Shown here piece by piece: positions 11,083-20,723 of a stretch of DNA of 64,000 bases. The translations under genes were made by a program, and so were the position numbers. Under the pieces are notes generated by a model. That model made no database searches, was not told where the DNA came from, and saw only the letters and a list, made by a program, of their open reading frames with translations. The stretch's first letter is position 1, and each line of letters opens with the position of its first letter. The stretch is from Candidatus Peregrinibacteria bacterium (GTDB lineage Bacteria > Patescibacteriota > Gracilibacteria > Peribacterales > Peribacteraceae): the NCBI GenBank assembly GCA_030649955.1, contig JAUSFD010000017.1:115591-179590 (forward strand). Reading direction: 5' to 3'.

Positions 11083-11676
11083 TCACTGCCCGTACAGCGG
11101 TATCACCCCCGCCGGATCGATGAAGTTCTCGAGTTCCCTCTCGCTCTGCACGTACCCGAGGAATTCGACTGTCTCCCCCCGGTGGATGCCGAGGTGGAGG
11201 TGCTTGCGATTGAACCCGCTCGCAACACTGTGCCCAGGAGCCAATGTTCCAATCGTCTCCCCACGTGTGAGCACCTGCCCCACCTCTGGCCGGGAATCTG
11301 ACGAGAGGTGTCCGTAGAGGACGGTGACCGGTTCCCCCTGCAGGGCGCAATGCTGGACGATAACACCACCATACCCTTCTGCGCTACCGCTGTACGCCAC
11401 TGCTCCATCGCAGATGGCGTACACGGTCACCTCTCGATCAGCTTCGCCGGGTCGGATCTCAAAATCCAATCCCGCATGGAACCCAGTGAAGCGCTCCGGT
11501 GGATTGATGGGGTTCTGCGCAGGATCCGGAGTGACGTAGAGTCCGAAGGCGAGGGGGGTGAGTCTCTCCCGTGCATTGGGCAGCGGCAGCCCAAAGGTGC
11601 TGCTTGCGCACGCACTGAGCATGAGTGAGAGCAGTGCAGCGCACAGGGGGGAGTTCGCGCAGTTTCTGAACATCAA
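11083..11676 (-). CDS. M23-family metallopeptidase lipoprotein
   Basis: 197 residues. The signal peptide ends in a lipobox LMLSACAS, so the protein is lipid-anchored. The LytM/M23 fold is shown by FHAGLDFEI (HxxxD zinc ligands), TVLYGHLS and KHLHLGIH (HxH zinc ligand and catalytic His). This family cuts peptide cross-links of peptidoglycan, pointing to wall remodelling. The single domain is short and has no LysM or coiled coil, so it may be an endopeptidase needing an activator. Confidence 0.88.
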   Translation of the reverse strand: MMFRNCANSPLCAALLSLMLSACASSTFGLPLPNARERLTPLAFGLYVTPDPAQNPINPPERFTGFHAGLDFEIRPGEADREVTVYAICDGAVAYSGSAEGYGGVIVQHCALQGEPVTVLYGHLSSDSRPEVGQVLTRGETIGTLAPGHSVASGFNRKHLHLGIHRGETVEFLGYVQSERELENFIDPAGVIPLYGQ

Positions 11677-11870
11677 GAGGGGGGAATCACTCTGTATGAC
11701 GAATGAGGGAGGCTACCCTTGCAGTTGCTTCGTTGACTCATGTGCGAATACGTTACCACACGGTGTACATTCGCGCATCGCACAATTCGCTCATTGTGCG
11801 TCAACGCGAAGAGCGGGAACGGCGCTGGTAGATGCGGTAGCATCCGCCCCTTTCTTCGCGTCGCTCCCCC

Positions 11871-12911
11871 ATGGATAGCTCGTTCGACACGCAACGCTCT
11901 GGGACCCCGCGCACTGCGGGGAGGGGCGACGTACTCGTGACGGGCGGTGCCGGATTCCTGGGCAGGAACCTCTGTGCAACCCTCCTCGCCCTCGGGTACC
12001 GGGTGCATGCAGTCGATAATTTCATCACTGGAAGGCGAGAGAACATTGAGCCCCTCCTCGCGCACGAGCGCTTCCGCTTCGTCGAGTGCGACATCGCCGA
12101 CCCGCGGTTCCCGCAAGTATTCGAGGATGTACCGCTTGCGGAGGTCTACCACCTCGCATGTCCCACGGGTGTCCCGAATATCGCGCTCCTCAGTATCGAG
12201 ATGCTGGAGACGTGCTCCATCGGCACGTTCGCCGTACTGAAGCTCGCACGCGAGAAAGGTGCAGCCGTACTCTTCACGAGTTCCTGCGAAGTCTACGGTC
12301 AACCGGAGGTGTGTCCCCAGCCGACGGAGTACACCGGCAACGTGAACCCCGTCGGTCCCCGTTGCCCGTACGAGGAGGGCAAGCGCTTCTCTGAGAGTCT
12401 CCTCATCACGTACGTGCGGAAGTTCGGTCTCAATGGGAAGATCGTGCGCATCTTCAACACCTACGGGCCCTACATGTCCCCCACGGACCAGCGTGTGATG
12501 CCGCAGTTCCTCCGGAGCATTCGCAGAGAGGAGGAGCTGGTGGTCTACGGTGACGGGAGTCAGACGCGCACGTTCCTCTACGTCGACGACCTCATCCGCG
12601 CGCTCCTGCTCGTCATGAAAGAGGGGAAGAGTGGCGAGGTCTTCAACGTGGGGGGGACGGAGCAGATCACGATCACCGAGCTCGGGAATCTCATGATCGC
12701 CCTCACCGGGTATCAGAAAGGTATCGAGTATCGCCCGCACTTCACGGAGGATCACACAAGCCGGGAGCCCGATGTGTCGAAGATCCGCAGCCTCGGATGG
12801 ATCCCCGCAATTTCGCTAGAGGAAGGCCTAAAACGCATGATCGCATTCCAGGCGGAGACCGTGTCCGAGGGTAGGACACAGCCTGTCGCGGTGGGTACAA
12901 TGGCTCCATGA
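11871..12911 (+). CDS. NAD-dependent nucleotide-sugar SDR (UDP-glucuronate decarboxylase-like)
   Basis: 346 residues. The Rossmann start TGGAGFLGRNL is near residue 26. The catalytic Tyr and Lys lie in CPYEEGKRFSE, a spacing and context typical of UDP-xylose synthases, and VRIFNTYGPYMSPTDQRVMP with GDGSQTRTFLYVDDL completes the sugar-nucleotide site. It overlaps the next glycosyltransferase by 4 nt, so the sugar made here probably feeds that enzyme. dTDP-glucose 4,6-dehydratase is the main alternative. Upstream, ACGCGAAG and CTTCGCGT form an inverted repeat near the start. Confidence 0.83.
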   Translation: MDSSFDTQRSGTPRTAGRGDVLVTGGAGFLGRNLCATLLALGYRVHAVDNFITGRRENIEPLLAHERFRFVECDIADPRFPQVFEDVPLAEVYHLACPTGVPNIALLSIEMLETCSIGTFAVLKLAREKGAAVLFTSSCEVYGQPEVCPQPTEYTGNVNPVGPRCPYEEGKRFSESLLITYVRKFGLNGKIVRIFNTYGPYMSPTDQRVMPQFLRSIRREEELVVYGDGSQTRTFLYVDDLIRALLLVMKEGKSGEVFNVGGTEQITITELGNLMIALTGYQKGIEYRPHFTEDHTSREPDVSKIRSLGWIPAISLEEGLKRMIAFQAETVSEGRTQPVAVGTMAP

Positions 12912-14146
12912 GTTGGCTCATTGCGTTCTTCACGATCTCTGGGGTGAGCTTCACCTTCTGGTGCACTGTGGGACTCGTTCGTTTCTTCACCGAATCTGTA
13001 CTCCCGCCGAAGAAGCGTGGGCGGTACCCCCGCGTGAGCCCAGATCGCGTGGCGGCGATCGTCCCCGCGCACAACGAGGAACTGTGCATCGCTCGTACGC
13101 TCCGTGCGCTCAAGAAGGTCGTCCCGCGGACGCACATCTTCGTGGGGAGCGATGCCTCGACAGATCGCACCGCGGACATTGTCGTCCGTGAGGGATGTCA
13201 TGTCCTCGAGATCAATCCGAATAAGGGGAAAGCGGGAGTCCTCGTCACCCTGATCGGACAGTTCCGCATCGTCGAGCGGTTCGATGCCATGATTATCGTC
13301 GATGCGGATACGGAGCTCGACAGCCACTATCTCGAGAACGCTCTCCCGTACTTCGACGACCCCCAAGTCGTCGCCGTGGCTGGGCATGCCGTGACACGCT
13401 GGGAACCCCACACCTTCCCACGGTGGCCGTACTTCTTCACCGCCTACAGGGTCCGCCTCTACTGTGTCCTGCAGGCTCTTATGCGCTACGCGCAGACGTG
13501 GAAGTACACGAATGTCACCTCCATCGTGCCGGGGTTCGCCAGCATGTACCGCACGCACGTCCTCCCGAAGATCGACATCGCCGCGAAGGGGATGATCATC
13601 GAGGACTTCAACATGACCTTCGAGCTCCAGAAGAAGAAGCTCGGGAAGGTGGCCTACCACCCCTCCATCTTCGGGACGTGTCAGGATCCGTTCACGTTCC
13701 GCGACTACGTGAAGCAGGTGAAACGCTGGAACCTGGGGTTTTGGCAGACGGTGCGACGCCACGGTGTGTGGCCGAGTTTCTTCTGGCTCGCTCTCGGGCT
13801 CTTCCTCATAGAGATGTTCATCTACTCCTTCTTCCTCCTGGGCCTCCCTCTCTTTCTCATCGGGTTCCTCTTTACGGGGTTTGCCCCCATCGAAGTCCCG
13901 TTCCCGGAGGGGATTCCCCTCGAACTCACACTGAATTTTCAGGATCTCTTCATGGGGGTCTTCGTCATGGACTACGCGCTCACGGTGATCGTTGCGGTCT
14001 TCGAGCGAAAACCCCTCCTCCTCGTCTACGGTCTCGGCTTCCTGGTGCTCCGGTATATCGATGTCTTCCTGTACGTCCTCACCTTCCCCCTCGCCTTCAT
14101 CGTCAAGTCTACCGGCCAGTGGAAGAGTCCGGCGAGGAAAGGGTAG
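12908..14146 (+). CDS. Family 2 glycosyltransferase, membrane-bound and processive-like
   Basis: 412 residues. It has an N-terminal membrane helix (about 3-25), a GT-A domain (about 45-280) and three to four C-terminal helices. The motifs are IVPAHNEE, DADTELD (metal and UDP site), EDFNMTFEL (catalytic acid) and QVKRWNLGFW (the QxxRW acceptor motif of processive enzymes such as cellulose or poly-GlcNAc synthases). It likely polymerises or transfers a sugar across the membrane using product from the overlapping SDR gene. The start overlaps that gene as ATGA. Confidence 0.87.
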   Translation: MSWLIAFFTISGVSFTFWCTVGLVRFFTESVLPPKKRGRYPRVSPDRVAAIVPAHNEELCIARTLRALKKVVPRTHIFVGSDASTDRTADIVVREGCHVLEINPNKGKAGVLVTLIGQFRIVERFDAMIIVDADTELDSHYLENALPYFDDPQVVAVAGHAVTRWEPHTFPRWPYFFTAYRVRLYCVLQALMRYAQTWKYTNVTSIVPGFASMYRTHVLPKIDIAAKGMIIEDFNMTFELQKKKLGKVAYHPSIFGTCQDPFTFRDYVKQVKRWNLGFWQTVRRHGVWPSFFWLALGLFLIEMFIYSFFLLGLPLFLIGFLFTGFAPIEVPFPEGIPLELTLNFQDLFMGVFVMDYALTVIVAVFERKPLLLVYGLGFLVLRYIDVFLYVLTFPLAFIVKSTGQWKSPARKG

Positions 14147-14150
14147 AGGG

Positions 14151-14250
14151 GGATAGTGGACAGTGGATAGTGGACAATGAGAGATCGACAAGTTTTTGCC
14201 AAGAGCTGCTACCGTATTGTCCACTGTCCGTTATCCACTTTCCACTATTC
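14151..14250. terminator. Inverted repeat of GTGGATA/GTGGACA words between convergent genes
   Basis: The left arm 14151-14178 (repeating GGATAGTGGACAGT-like words) pairs with the right arm 14216-14250 (ATTGTCCACTGTCC and onward) with one short gap. It lies exactly between the GT2 gene (+) and the GH18 gene (-). No simple U-tract is seen. Confidence 0.6.
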
Positions 14251-14259
14251 GCACATACC

Positions 14260-15816
14260 CTAACGGTGCCCAGACAACACTCCCCACACTTCCTCCGTCT
14301 CCCCTCCCAGCCTCCACAGACCGAGGTTCATTATTCCGTACCGTCGTGCGAGTTTGAGTTTCTCGCCAATGCTCCGCTCATCCTCGTACCAGATGACCCG
14401 TGTTCCCTCGTCGCGAATGGTGAGCGAGGGGCTCTTTGCACTCTCATCGAAGCGGGTAGTGACGTTCCCTTGCGTAACCATCCGCTCCACGTCGCTCAGT
14501 GTGAGTTCCTCCTCCACTCCACGGTATTCGCTACCGTCCTCTTCCCAACCCTGAGCGTAGAGGGGGATGCCCATGACGATCTTCTCCGGGGGGATGTGCA
14601 GACCCTCCACCGCGTACCGCAGCGTCCGTTCGATCCACGGGAGGGAGGCGATGGGACCTGGAGGATCGCCCGACGTGTGCTCGTCATACGTCATGAAGTA
14701 GAGGCGATCCGCGTGCTTCGCGATCTGCTGCCAGTCCTGGGCGTGTGAGCCGTTATCCTCCTCGGGATTATCCTCCGATGTCTTCGAGTGGATGGCGAGC
14801 CCCAGGGTGAAGTCCTCAGCATGCAGCGCTGCAGCGAGCTCCCGGATGAATGCGGAGAAATCCTCGCGGTCCTCACCGGGGAGCGCCTCATAGTCGATGT
14901 CGATGCCGTCAAAGTCCTTCGCTTTCGCCAGCTCAATGAGCTCCTCGATATGCACCCTGCGCGTCTCACCTGTCGCGATGACCTTCGTAACACGCTCCGG
15001 ATCCCAGTCTCCGCCCTCCGTATAGTCGGGGAGATTTGCGATGAGTCCGTAAACGTCCTTCCCGAGTGCGTGGGCTTCCTGGATGAATGCTGAGTCCTCC
15101 TCCGTCGTATCGTAGGTGCGAATGCCGCCCTCGGGATCGAGCCGATACCAGAAGAGCGAGATGGCATCGATGGCCGATGCGTGATTGCGGAAGGAGTCGA
15201 TAGCATTCTCCTGATCCCAGTAGGGGATCCAGCCGACGACCTCGAAACCGTCCTCTCCCGCGTTCTCCGTATTCTTTCGCAGTCGAGCGATGAGGGTCGC
15301 CATCTGTCCACGTGTGAGGGGTGCAGCGATGTTCGTCAGGCTTTCGGGGATCACGCCGAGATTCTGAAGTGCGTCGACGTACCCCTGGTACCAAGGAGTA
15401 CTTGGTTGAGAGGAGATGCCGAAGGCGATGCTCAGGATCTTCAGCGCTTCCGCACCGTTCACCGCCTTTGCAGGTCGGAACGTTCCATCGGGGTACCCGC
15501 GGACCAATCCTAGGGCAATTGCTGTACGGAGGGATGGTGCGTACCACGCCGATGCATCGGTATCGGAGAAGGGGAGGGGGCCTGGATCGGATGGAGAGGA
15601 GAGGGCTGTTTGCGCGCGCAGTGTGAGCGTCAGGAATTCTGCGCGGTTGATACTCGACTCGGGGCGGAATGTGCCATCCGGGTACCCGCGGACGATGCCT
15701 GCAGCAGCGAGGGAGCGGACATCTTCAGCATAGGGCTGCGATGGTGAGATATCCGGGAAGACGTGCCCGAAGGCGATGAGCGGCAGCAGTGCGGTGGTGA
15801 CGGCGGCAGTGATCAT
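14260..15816 (-). CDS. SLH-anchored family 18 glycoside hydrolase
   Basis: 518 residues with an N-terminal signal segment. Three SLH repeats span about residues 20-185, with GIVRGYPDGTFRPE, GLVRGYPDGTFRPA and a third weaker copy. A GH18 TIM barrel covers about 195-515, with VVGWIPYWDQ at strand 1 and the catalytic DGIDIDYE (DxxDxDxE) near residue 310. The barrel resembles the YaaH-type spore-germination or peptidoglycan group more than true chitinases. It overlaps the WbqC gene by 4 nt and probably trims surface glycans. Confidence 0.9.
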   Translation of the reverse strand: MITAAVTTALLPLIAFGHVFPDISPSQPYAEDVRSLAAAGIVRGYPDGTFRPESSINRAEFLTLTLRAQTALSSPSDPGPLPFSDTDASAWYAPSLRTAIALGLVRGYPDGTFRPAKAVNGAEALKILSIAFGISSQPSTPWYQGYVDALQNLGVIPESLTNIAAPLTRGQMATLIARLRKNTENAGEDGFEVVGWIPYWDQENAIDSFRNHASAIDAISLFWYRLDPEGGIRTYDTTEEDSAFIQEAHALGKDVYGLIANLPDYTEGGDWDPERVTKVIATGETRRVHIEELIELAKAKDFDGIDIDYEALPGEDREDFSAFIRELAAALHAEDFTLGLAIHSKTSEDNPEEDNGSHAQDWQQIAKHADRLYFMTYDEHTSGDPPGPIASLPWIERTLRYAVEGLHIPPEKIVMGIPLYAQGWEEDGSEYRGVEEELTLSDVERMVTQGNVTTRFDESAKSPSLTIRDEGTRVIWYEDERSIGEKLKLARRYGIMNLGLWRLGGETEEVWGVLSGHR

Positions 15817-16508
15817 GCAGGAGTGAGAACGAGCAGGGGTTCCGTCACCTCCTCCCGGACAATCTCCATGAGGTGCTCCTTTCCCTCCGTGAAGAGGTAG
15901 TGGAGGATCGTGTACGGGTACAGGGCGGTGAGGTTGTTCTCGACGAATTGGTGGTCAATGCCGTGCTCGCGCATCGCCGCGAAGTACTCTTCCGTCATGT
16001 ACTCCTTGCCGCCCATGCCGGAGAGGTAGCCATTGGCAGCGTGCCGCTTGCAGAGATTGATGAGGAGTGCGTACTTCTCTCCGGTCACCTCTTCGTCGAT
16101 GATGACGGGGGTCTCGATGCCCAGGATATCCTTGATCTCGAGGATGAAGGCGATGTTCAGATCAGCCAGACGGTCCCACTTGCGATCGTACACCGCGCAG
16201 ATCCGTTCGAGAGCATCCCGTTCCTGTGTGTGTGCGTACGCCTGGCGGATGGTTGCTCTGTGGCTGGGGCGCCAGGTGTGGGAGTTGTCGATGTGCACAT
16301 CGCGGATCTGCTGCTCACTCGAGGAGCCAAGGACCGGCACCGTGAGCCACACGTCTTTATTCGGTCCCTTGATCTTGTGCCTGCGCACCCAGCCGTCTCC
16401 CTTGGAGAACTGCACATTCGTGAACAGAACGAACTTCTCCGCTTTCCACATCTTATTGAAGAAGCCGATATTGGGGAGGTAGTTGGGCTGGTGAGCGGCG
16501 AGGCGCAT
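15813..16508 (-). CDS. WbqC-like family protein
   Basis: 231 residues. The opening RLAAHQPNYLPNIGFFNKMW and FVLFTNVQFSKGDGWVRRHK fit the WbqC family signature (HQPNYLPW and QFxK..W..R). Family members sit in O-antigen and glycan loci and are linked to amino-sugar acylation, but the reaction is not firmly established. It lies between the GH18 gene and the PIG-L deacetylase on the same strand, supporting a glycan-modifying role. Confidence 0.85.
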   Translation of the reverse strand: MRLAAHQPNYLPNIGFFNKMWKAEKFVLFTNVQFSKGDGWVRRHKIKGPNKDVWLTVPVLGSSSEQQIRDVHIDNSHTWRPSHRATIRQAYAHTQERDALERICAVYDRKWDRLADLNIAFILEIKDILGIETPVIIDEEVTGEKYALLINLCKRHAANGYLSGMGGKEYMTEEYFAAMREHGIDHQFVENNLTALYPYTILHYLFTEGKEHLMEIVREEVTEPLLVLTPA

Positions 16509-16520
16509 GGAGAGGGAGGG

Positions 16521-17234
16521 TTACACGAGGACGCGTTTCGCGTAGAACGCTTCTGCGTTATCGCAGCCACTGTGGATTCCGCGTAGAGCTGCGAGTGTGC
16601 GGACCCCGTGGACGGAGAGTGGGCCCTTCGGATTCTTCAACTGCGATGGATACAGCTCGAGCGCTTTCACCTTGGCTTCGATGTCCTCCTCCTCGAGTCC
16701 GACGTAGAAGTTGAGGGGCGATGCCTCGAATCCCGCGGTCCATCCGCTCGGTGGCAGCTCGTACTGGAGGACGAGGCGCTGCTGACTGCGGAAGGTCGGC
16801 GGCGTCGGTCGGGTCGCCGTGAGCATCGCGAGGCACGCTGCTCGGTGGTCCTGGTTGTAGTCGTTCGGGAGTGGAGTGAGCACGATCTGCGGAGTGAGAG
16901 CCTGGAGAGAGATGTCCTTTCCCCGTTCGATCTCGTCGATGAGCCGCTTCTGCGGGAGCGCATCCAACTGGAGGTGGTACTCATTCCCCGGGAGAGCCAT
17001 GCGGTACCCGTCGAGCTTGAGGGCGTTGGCAACGCTTTCGATTTCCTTCATGCGCTCATCCATGGTGGAGACGCCGCTCTTCGAGAAATCCGCTGTGGTC
17101 CCCACCGTGAGGAAGAGCACGTACACCTCGCCACCCTCTCGCTTACAGCGGTGGATGAGGCCCCCGCATCCGAAGACTTCATCATCGGGATGGGGTGCGA
17201 CGATCAGCATACGCTGGCCTTTGAAACTCAACAT
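16521..17234 (-). CDS. PIG-L family zinc N-deacetylase
   Basis: 237 residues. MLIVAPHPDDEVFGCGG holds the zinc-binding HPDD motif and NDYNQDHRAACLA has the third ligand His. These enzymes remove N-acetyl groups from GlcNAc-type sugars. ATG 17234 gives the compact family start; a longer frame upstream would overlap the divergent promoter. Twelve nt separate it from the WbqC gene, so the three minus-strand genes likely form one glycan operon. Confidence 0.88.
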   Translation of the reverse strand: MLSFKGQRMLIVAPHPDDEVFGCGGLIHRCKREGGEVYVLFLTVGTTADFSKSGVSTMDERMKEIESVANALKLDGYRMALPGNEYHLQLDALPQKRLIDEIERGKDISLQALTPQIVLTPLPNDYNQDHRAACLAMLTATRPTPPTFRSQQRLVLQYELPPSGWTAGFEASPLNFYVGLEEEDIEAKVKALELYPSQLKNPKGPLSVHGVRTLAALRGIHSGCDNAEAFYAKRVLV

Positions 17235-17389
17235 GTGAGCATGAGAAAAGGGGATGAATGTACCTCGCCACGCAGTCGAGTCAATTGCTCTGCAATTCCG
17301 ATCTATACGAGTAAATATTTTTGTAGTATAATACTTATTGTACGAGGAGTTTTCCGCAGTACACTCACCCTCCATTTCCTCTCATCCCC

Positions 17390-18439
17390 ATGGAAGCGAA
17401 GAGTGACCAGCTGCAGAAGGCACTAGAACTCAGCCGCGTGGGACTCTACCCACAACTCTTCGATGGTCATGATATAGACGGTAGGGAGTTTGACTCTCTG
17501 GAAATGGATCACATACGAAGCTGCGTTGCGTGGAGCGTTATAAAGTCCATGGCACTCGAGATGAAGGTCGATGAGCTCGAGCTCGTGCGGAAGGGTGCGA
17601 GACGGTCGGTCATGGATGCACTCCGCATCGTGGATACATTGCGATGCACACCCGAACAGCGGAAGGGGCAGCGGAAGAGTATGGATTCCTCTGAGGAGCA
17701 GCGCTCTCTTGCGCGCGCCGCGAAGTTCGACCCGCGGATCCAGATCGTGCACGTCCTGAGCGGTCCTGGGACGTTCGATACCCCACTCAAGGAGGGGCAG
17801 GAGGAATGGAACCGCTGGCAGGATCACGACCGCATGTGGTACGGGGTGAAGCTCGCAGCGGAAATCGCTGCGCAGAAGCGAGAGCGAGATCTCGGTGTAC
17901 CCACTACGGCACAGAAACTCACGCCGCTGCATGCCCGTGCCTATGCCCCGATGCTCTTCTACAACGGCACACCCGTGGAGAATCCCGTCATGCGTGCGGC
18001 ACGGGACGCGGGGAGACTGAAGCTTCCCCAGGAGAAGGTTTACGTCGCCGATACCGTGCGCATGTCCGATGGAACGCCGAAGCCTATCCAGCACACCGGC
18101 GATCAACTTGCGAGCCTCTTCCAGGAGCTCGACAACCCTCAGAGCCCGCTCTTCGGAATGGGGAATATTGCTCTCGTGAGTAATATGCTCGACGTGCGTG
18201 TGCCGAACTACGCTGAAGCGCAGAACCAGAAGCGCAAGGAGGCGGGGCTGGAGGAGGTAAAACTGTGGCTCTACGGTGTACCTCCACGCAGAGGCTCATC
18301 GGATGCGGGGTTCGGCGTGCGGGAGGATACCGTTGCTCCGTACCTCGAGTGGGAGCTCCCGCGCCTCGTGCGTTACGGGTACCAGGGACACCTATCCTAC
18401 AAGCCTGCGGACTTCGAGAACGTGAAGATCGAGGCGTGA
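17390..18439 (+). CDS. Conserved-looking protein of unknown function
   Basis: 349 residues, cytosolic by appearance, with no signal peptide or membrane helix. The first 120 residues are helical and charged. From about residue 115 an alternating pattern (IQIVHVLSGPGTF, APMLFYNGTPVENPV, NIALVSNMLDVRVPNYAEA) faintly recalls YdcF/SanA-type (DUF218) folds, but the key motifs are not convincing, so no function is assigned. A CT-rich leader precedes ATG; TATAAT lies at 17327-17332 in the divergent promoter region shared with the PIG-L gene. Confidence 0.65.
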   Translation: MEAKSDQLQKALELSRVGLYPQLFDGHDIDGREFDSLEMDHIRSCVAWSVIKSMALEMKVDELELVRKGARRSVMDALRIVDTLRCTPEQRKGQRKSMDSSEEQRSLARAAKFDPRIQIVHVLSGPGTFDTPLKEGQEEWNRWQDHDRMWYGVKLAAEIAAQKRERDLGVPTTAQKLTPLHARAYAPMLFYNGTPVENPVMRAARDAGRLKLPQEKVYVADTVRMSDGTPKPIQHTGDQLASLFQELDNPQSPLFGMGNIALVSNMLDVRVPNYAEAQNQKRKEAGLEEVKLWLYGVPPRRGSSDAGFGVREDTVAPYLEWELPRLVRYGYQGHLSYKPADFENVKIEA

Positions 18440-18600
18440 GCTTTCGGCTATGAGCGATGAGCTCAGGTGTTCTCATATCAAGTTGCAATAAAAAACGCGA
18501 CTATTCCGAGAACCACATGCTCTCTCCTCTCGTACCCCGTAGCCCCGCAGACGGGGCGAAGGGGTATCAAAGCTCATCGCTCAAAGCTCATAACCCCTCA
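18436..18600. repeat. Inverted GAGC-type word repeat between convergent genes
   Basis: TGAGCGATGAGC (18451-18462) pairs perfectly with GCTCATCGCTCA (18572-18583); related words extend both arms. The loop holds a second hairpin, GCCCCGCAGACGGGGC (18542-18557), similar to one at 1928-1943. The words match those after atpG, so this is a dispersed element rather than a unique terminator. Confidence 0.65.
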
Positions 18601-20205
18601 GTCTGTGTACACCGCTACCGAAGGCTGCAGCGTCACCGGCGACTCGATGATGATCTCGTCATCATCCGTGAGTCCGCTCTCGATGTAGGCGTAGTCACCC
18701 TGTAGGAACTTGACCTTCACCGTCTTTGGACTCGCCTTGCTGCGCTTCACCGTCCACACCGTGTTCGGCCGGTCGCTGAGTTCCAGTGCCTTCTTCGGGA
18801 TTTCCATGAGCGGGAACTCCTCAGTGACCGGGATGTGCACGACGACGGACATGCGTGAGAGGATGCGCTCCCCCTCGGCACTATCGGGGATTTCCGCTTC
18901 TACCTGGATCAATCCCGTTTCCTGGTCGATCGCCTGGGAGATCCTATTCACCGTTGCCGCGTACTTCTCTCCCGGGCTGAACGTCGGGGCGAAGGTCACC
19001 AGCAGTCCCTGATCGATGTAGGGGAAAGACTCCTGCGTCACGAAGAACCGGACGAACTTCTGCGAGTCGTCGACGATGGAGACGAGCGGACGGTTGGAGT
19101 CCACGCTGTCCCCCACGTTCACGTTGCGCTTCGTGATGACGCCGCTAAAGGGTGCCGTCACGGAGCCTCCGCCGCCCATTTGCTGCTTGATGCGTTCGAT
19201 CTCCGCCTCGATGATCTCTGCACTGCGTGCAACGAACGGGCGCTGGCTGCTCGTCGCTGCAGCGGTGCGCTGCTTCCCGGCGACGACGCGTTCCTTCTCT
19301 GCGAGGAGCGTCTGGATCCTGCTCGCGCTCACCTTCGCATCCGACATGTGCTTGAGCAATCGATCGATGACGTTGCCGATGTCCGCTCGGATCAACTCGA
19401 TCCTCTCGACCGGCAGTTCCGGGCTCGGAGAGAAGTTATTCGAGAGGCGCCTGGCATCCTCCCCCAGGGAGATCGCTTCGTTCACCAGATCCAACATCCT
19501 CTCACGATCCGTCGTTGAGGAGAGCTTGCTGTTGAAGCGACGAAGCTCGCCCTCGAATGTGGAAGCTTCCGCATCCCTCGGGTAGAAGATCTCGTTTCGT
19601 CGGTAGTAGTCGTACCCGCTGTTCCTGTCGTAGTTCTCCAGTGCATCGTTGCGGGTGTAGAGCATGCGGGTGATGGCTTGGACCAGGTCGGTCATGGTGT
19701 TGCGGGCGAGCTCCAGGTTCTGCTCCATCTCCGTCTCTACACCGTCGATCTGCGTGTCGACCTGCTTCATGTCGGCATCGCGCTCCTGGATCTGCACCTT
19801 GCGTTCCGTCTCCAGAGCAGTGTTCGCTAGCTGTGCGATGAGCACTGCCTGGGACTCCTCCTTCGACTCGCGCTCGCGGACGATCTCCAGCTCTTTGCGC
19901 TTGAAGTTGAGATCCGCTGCCAGGTACTGCTGGCTGCCATCTGCTTGAAGAGTCGCAATCACCTGTCCCTGCTTCACCTGGTCTCCCACGTCGACCGTCA
20001 GCGACGAGACGATGCCGTCGCGTCGTGGGTATATGCCTGCCTCCTGACGCGAGAGCACGAGTCCGCTCGCCTTTATCGAATCCGGTATCTGCGGCGTGAG
20101 CGTCGTCACGCGCGCTCGGGGGGACGCGGAGGAAACAGAGCACCCCGTGAGGGCGATGATGCTCGCGACGGCGAGGACACGGGAGAGAGAAGTGGAGGTG
20201 AGCAC
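18598..20205 (-). CDS. HlyD/RND-type periplasmic adaptor lipoprotein
   Basis: About 535 residues from GTG 20205, chosen because it gives a proper signal peptide with lipobox IIALTGCS; an ORF 18 codons longer exists. In order there are a lipoyl/barrel half (about 45-110: GIVSSLTVDVGDQVKQGQ), a long coiled coil (about 110-330), the second lipoyl half (VTAPFSGVITKRNVNVGDSV) and beta-barrel and membrane-proximal domains. It should bridge an inner-membrane transporter to the envelope, but no RND or ABC partner gene lies next to it. Confidence 0.87.
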   Translation of the reverse strand: MLTSTSLSRVLAVASIIALTGCSVSSASPRARVTTLTPQIPDSIKASGLVLSRQEAGIYPRRDGIVSSLTVDVGDQVKQGQVIATLQADGSQQYLAADLNFKRKELEIVRERESKEESQAVLIAQLANTALETERKVQIQERDADMKQVDTQIDGVETEMEQNLELARNTMTDLVQAITRMLYTRNDALENYDRNSGYDYYRRNEIFYPRDAEASTFEGELRRFNSKLSSTTDRERMLDLVNEAISLGEDARRLSNNFSPSPELPVERIELIRADIGNVIDRLLKHMSDAKVSASRIQTLLAEKERVVAGKQRTAAATSSQRPFVARSAEIIEAEIERIKQQMGGGGSVTAPFSGVITKRNVNVGDSVDSNRPLVSIVDDSQKFVRFFVTQESFPYIDQGLLVTFAPTFSPGEKYAATVNRISQAIDQETGLIQVEAEIPDSAEGERILSRMSVVVHIPVTEEFPLMEIPKKALELSDRPNTVWTVKRSKASPKTVKVKFLQGDYAYIESGLTDDDEIIIESPVTLQPSVAVYTD

Positions 20206-20307
20206 GGGGACAGGGGAAGGAAAGTAGCCAAGCGTAAGTTCCTCCCCTCCACCGTGCAAGCAGGGAGAGCTTGCAGAGATGAAGACTTCAGTACATTTCC
20301 CTCTTTT

Positions 20308-20338
20308 ACACTTGGGGCCCTACTGGGGCCCCAAGTGT
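20308..20338. other. Perfect 13-bp stem-loop
   Basis: ACACTTGGGGCCC and GGGCCCCAAGTGT pair perfectly around a 5-nt loop. It lies between the adaptor lipoprotein gene and a tiny minus-strand gene. There is no U-run on either strand, so it is recorded as a hairpin and not as an intrinsic terminator. Confidence 0.5.
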
Positions 20339-20427
20339 GTGCGTCGCCGTTGGCCGCAGGACTGCGGCGGACGCAAGGGACTCACGGAACACATCAACAA
20401 CCATTCCGCGAGGTTCGCGTGCGAGAG

Positions 20428-20574
20428 TTACTGACCGCTCATGCCACGGTTCGCGCCCGTGGTGCCCGTTGTGGAGGACTGGCCGGTCTGGCGTCCTATG
20501 TCTTTACCCTGTGCATCCTTGTCCTGCTGTGGGCGGTTCTTGTCGTTACGCTGCTGATCATCGCGATTTGCCAT
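20428..20574 (-). CDS. Very hydrophilic 48-residue protein
   Basis: Starting MANRDDQQRNDKNRPQQDKD, the peptide is almost entirely polar (Gln, Asn, Asp, Lys, Arg, Gly, Thr) and probably disordered. It resembles small stress-response or desiccation-type proteins in composition only. ATG 20574 was preferred to a longer frame through an AT-rich, promoter-like stretch (20600-20690). A similar-sized polar protein is encoded 150 nt upstream. Confidence 0.5.
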   Translation of the reverse strand: MANRDDQQRNDKNRPQQDKDAQGKDIGRQTGQSSTTGTTGANRGMSGQ

Positions 20575-20723
20575 AGAAAAGATGGGGAAGTGGATACGCT
20601 CGGTATTTGACGATGCACCCTTGATCCCCTTACAACGTGTACTTGCATTCCTCGAAGCAATATATCGCAATATATATAGCAACGGAGCACATCTCTGCGC
20701 TCCGTCGCTTCCGTCTGCGGACG

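Noticed and set aside
12752..14224. 490-codon open frame antisense to the SDR and glycosyltransferase genes
   Set aside because: It covers two well-supported genes on the other strand, lacks motifs and is dominated by Glu, Asp, His and Arg as expected of a shadow frame.
20308..20338. Perfect hairpin as an intrinsic terminator
   Set aside because: No U-run follows on either strand; kept only as a stem-loop.
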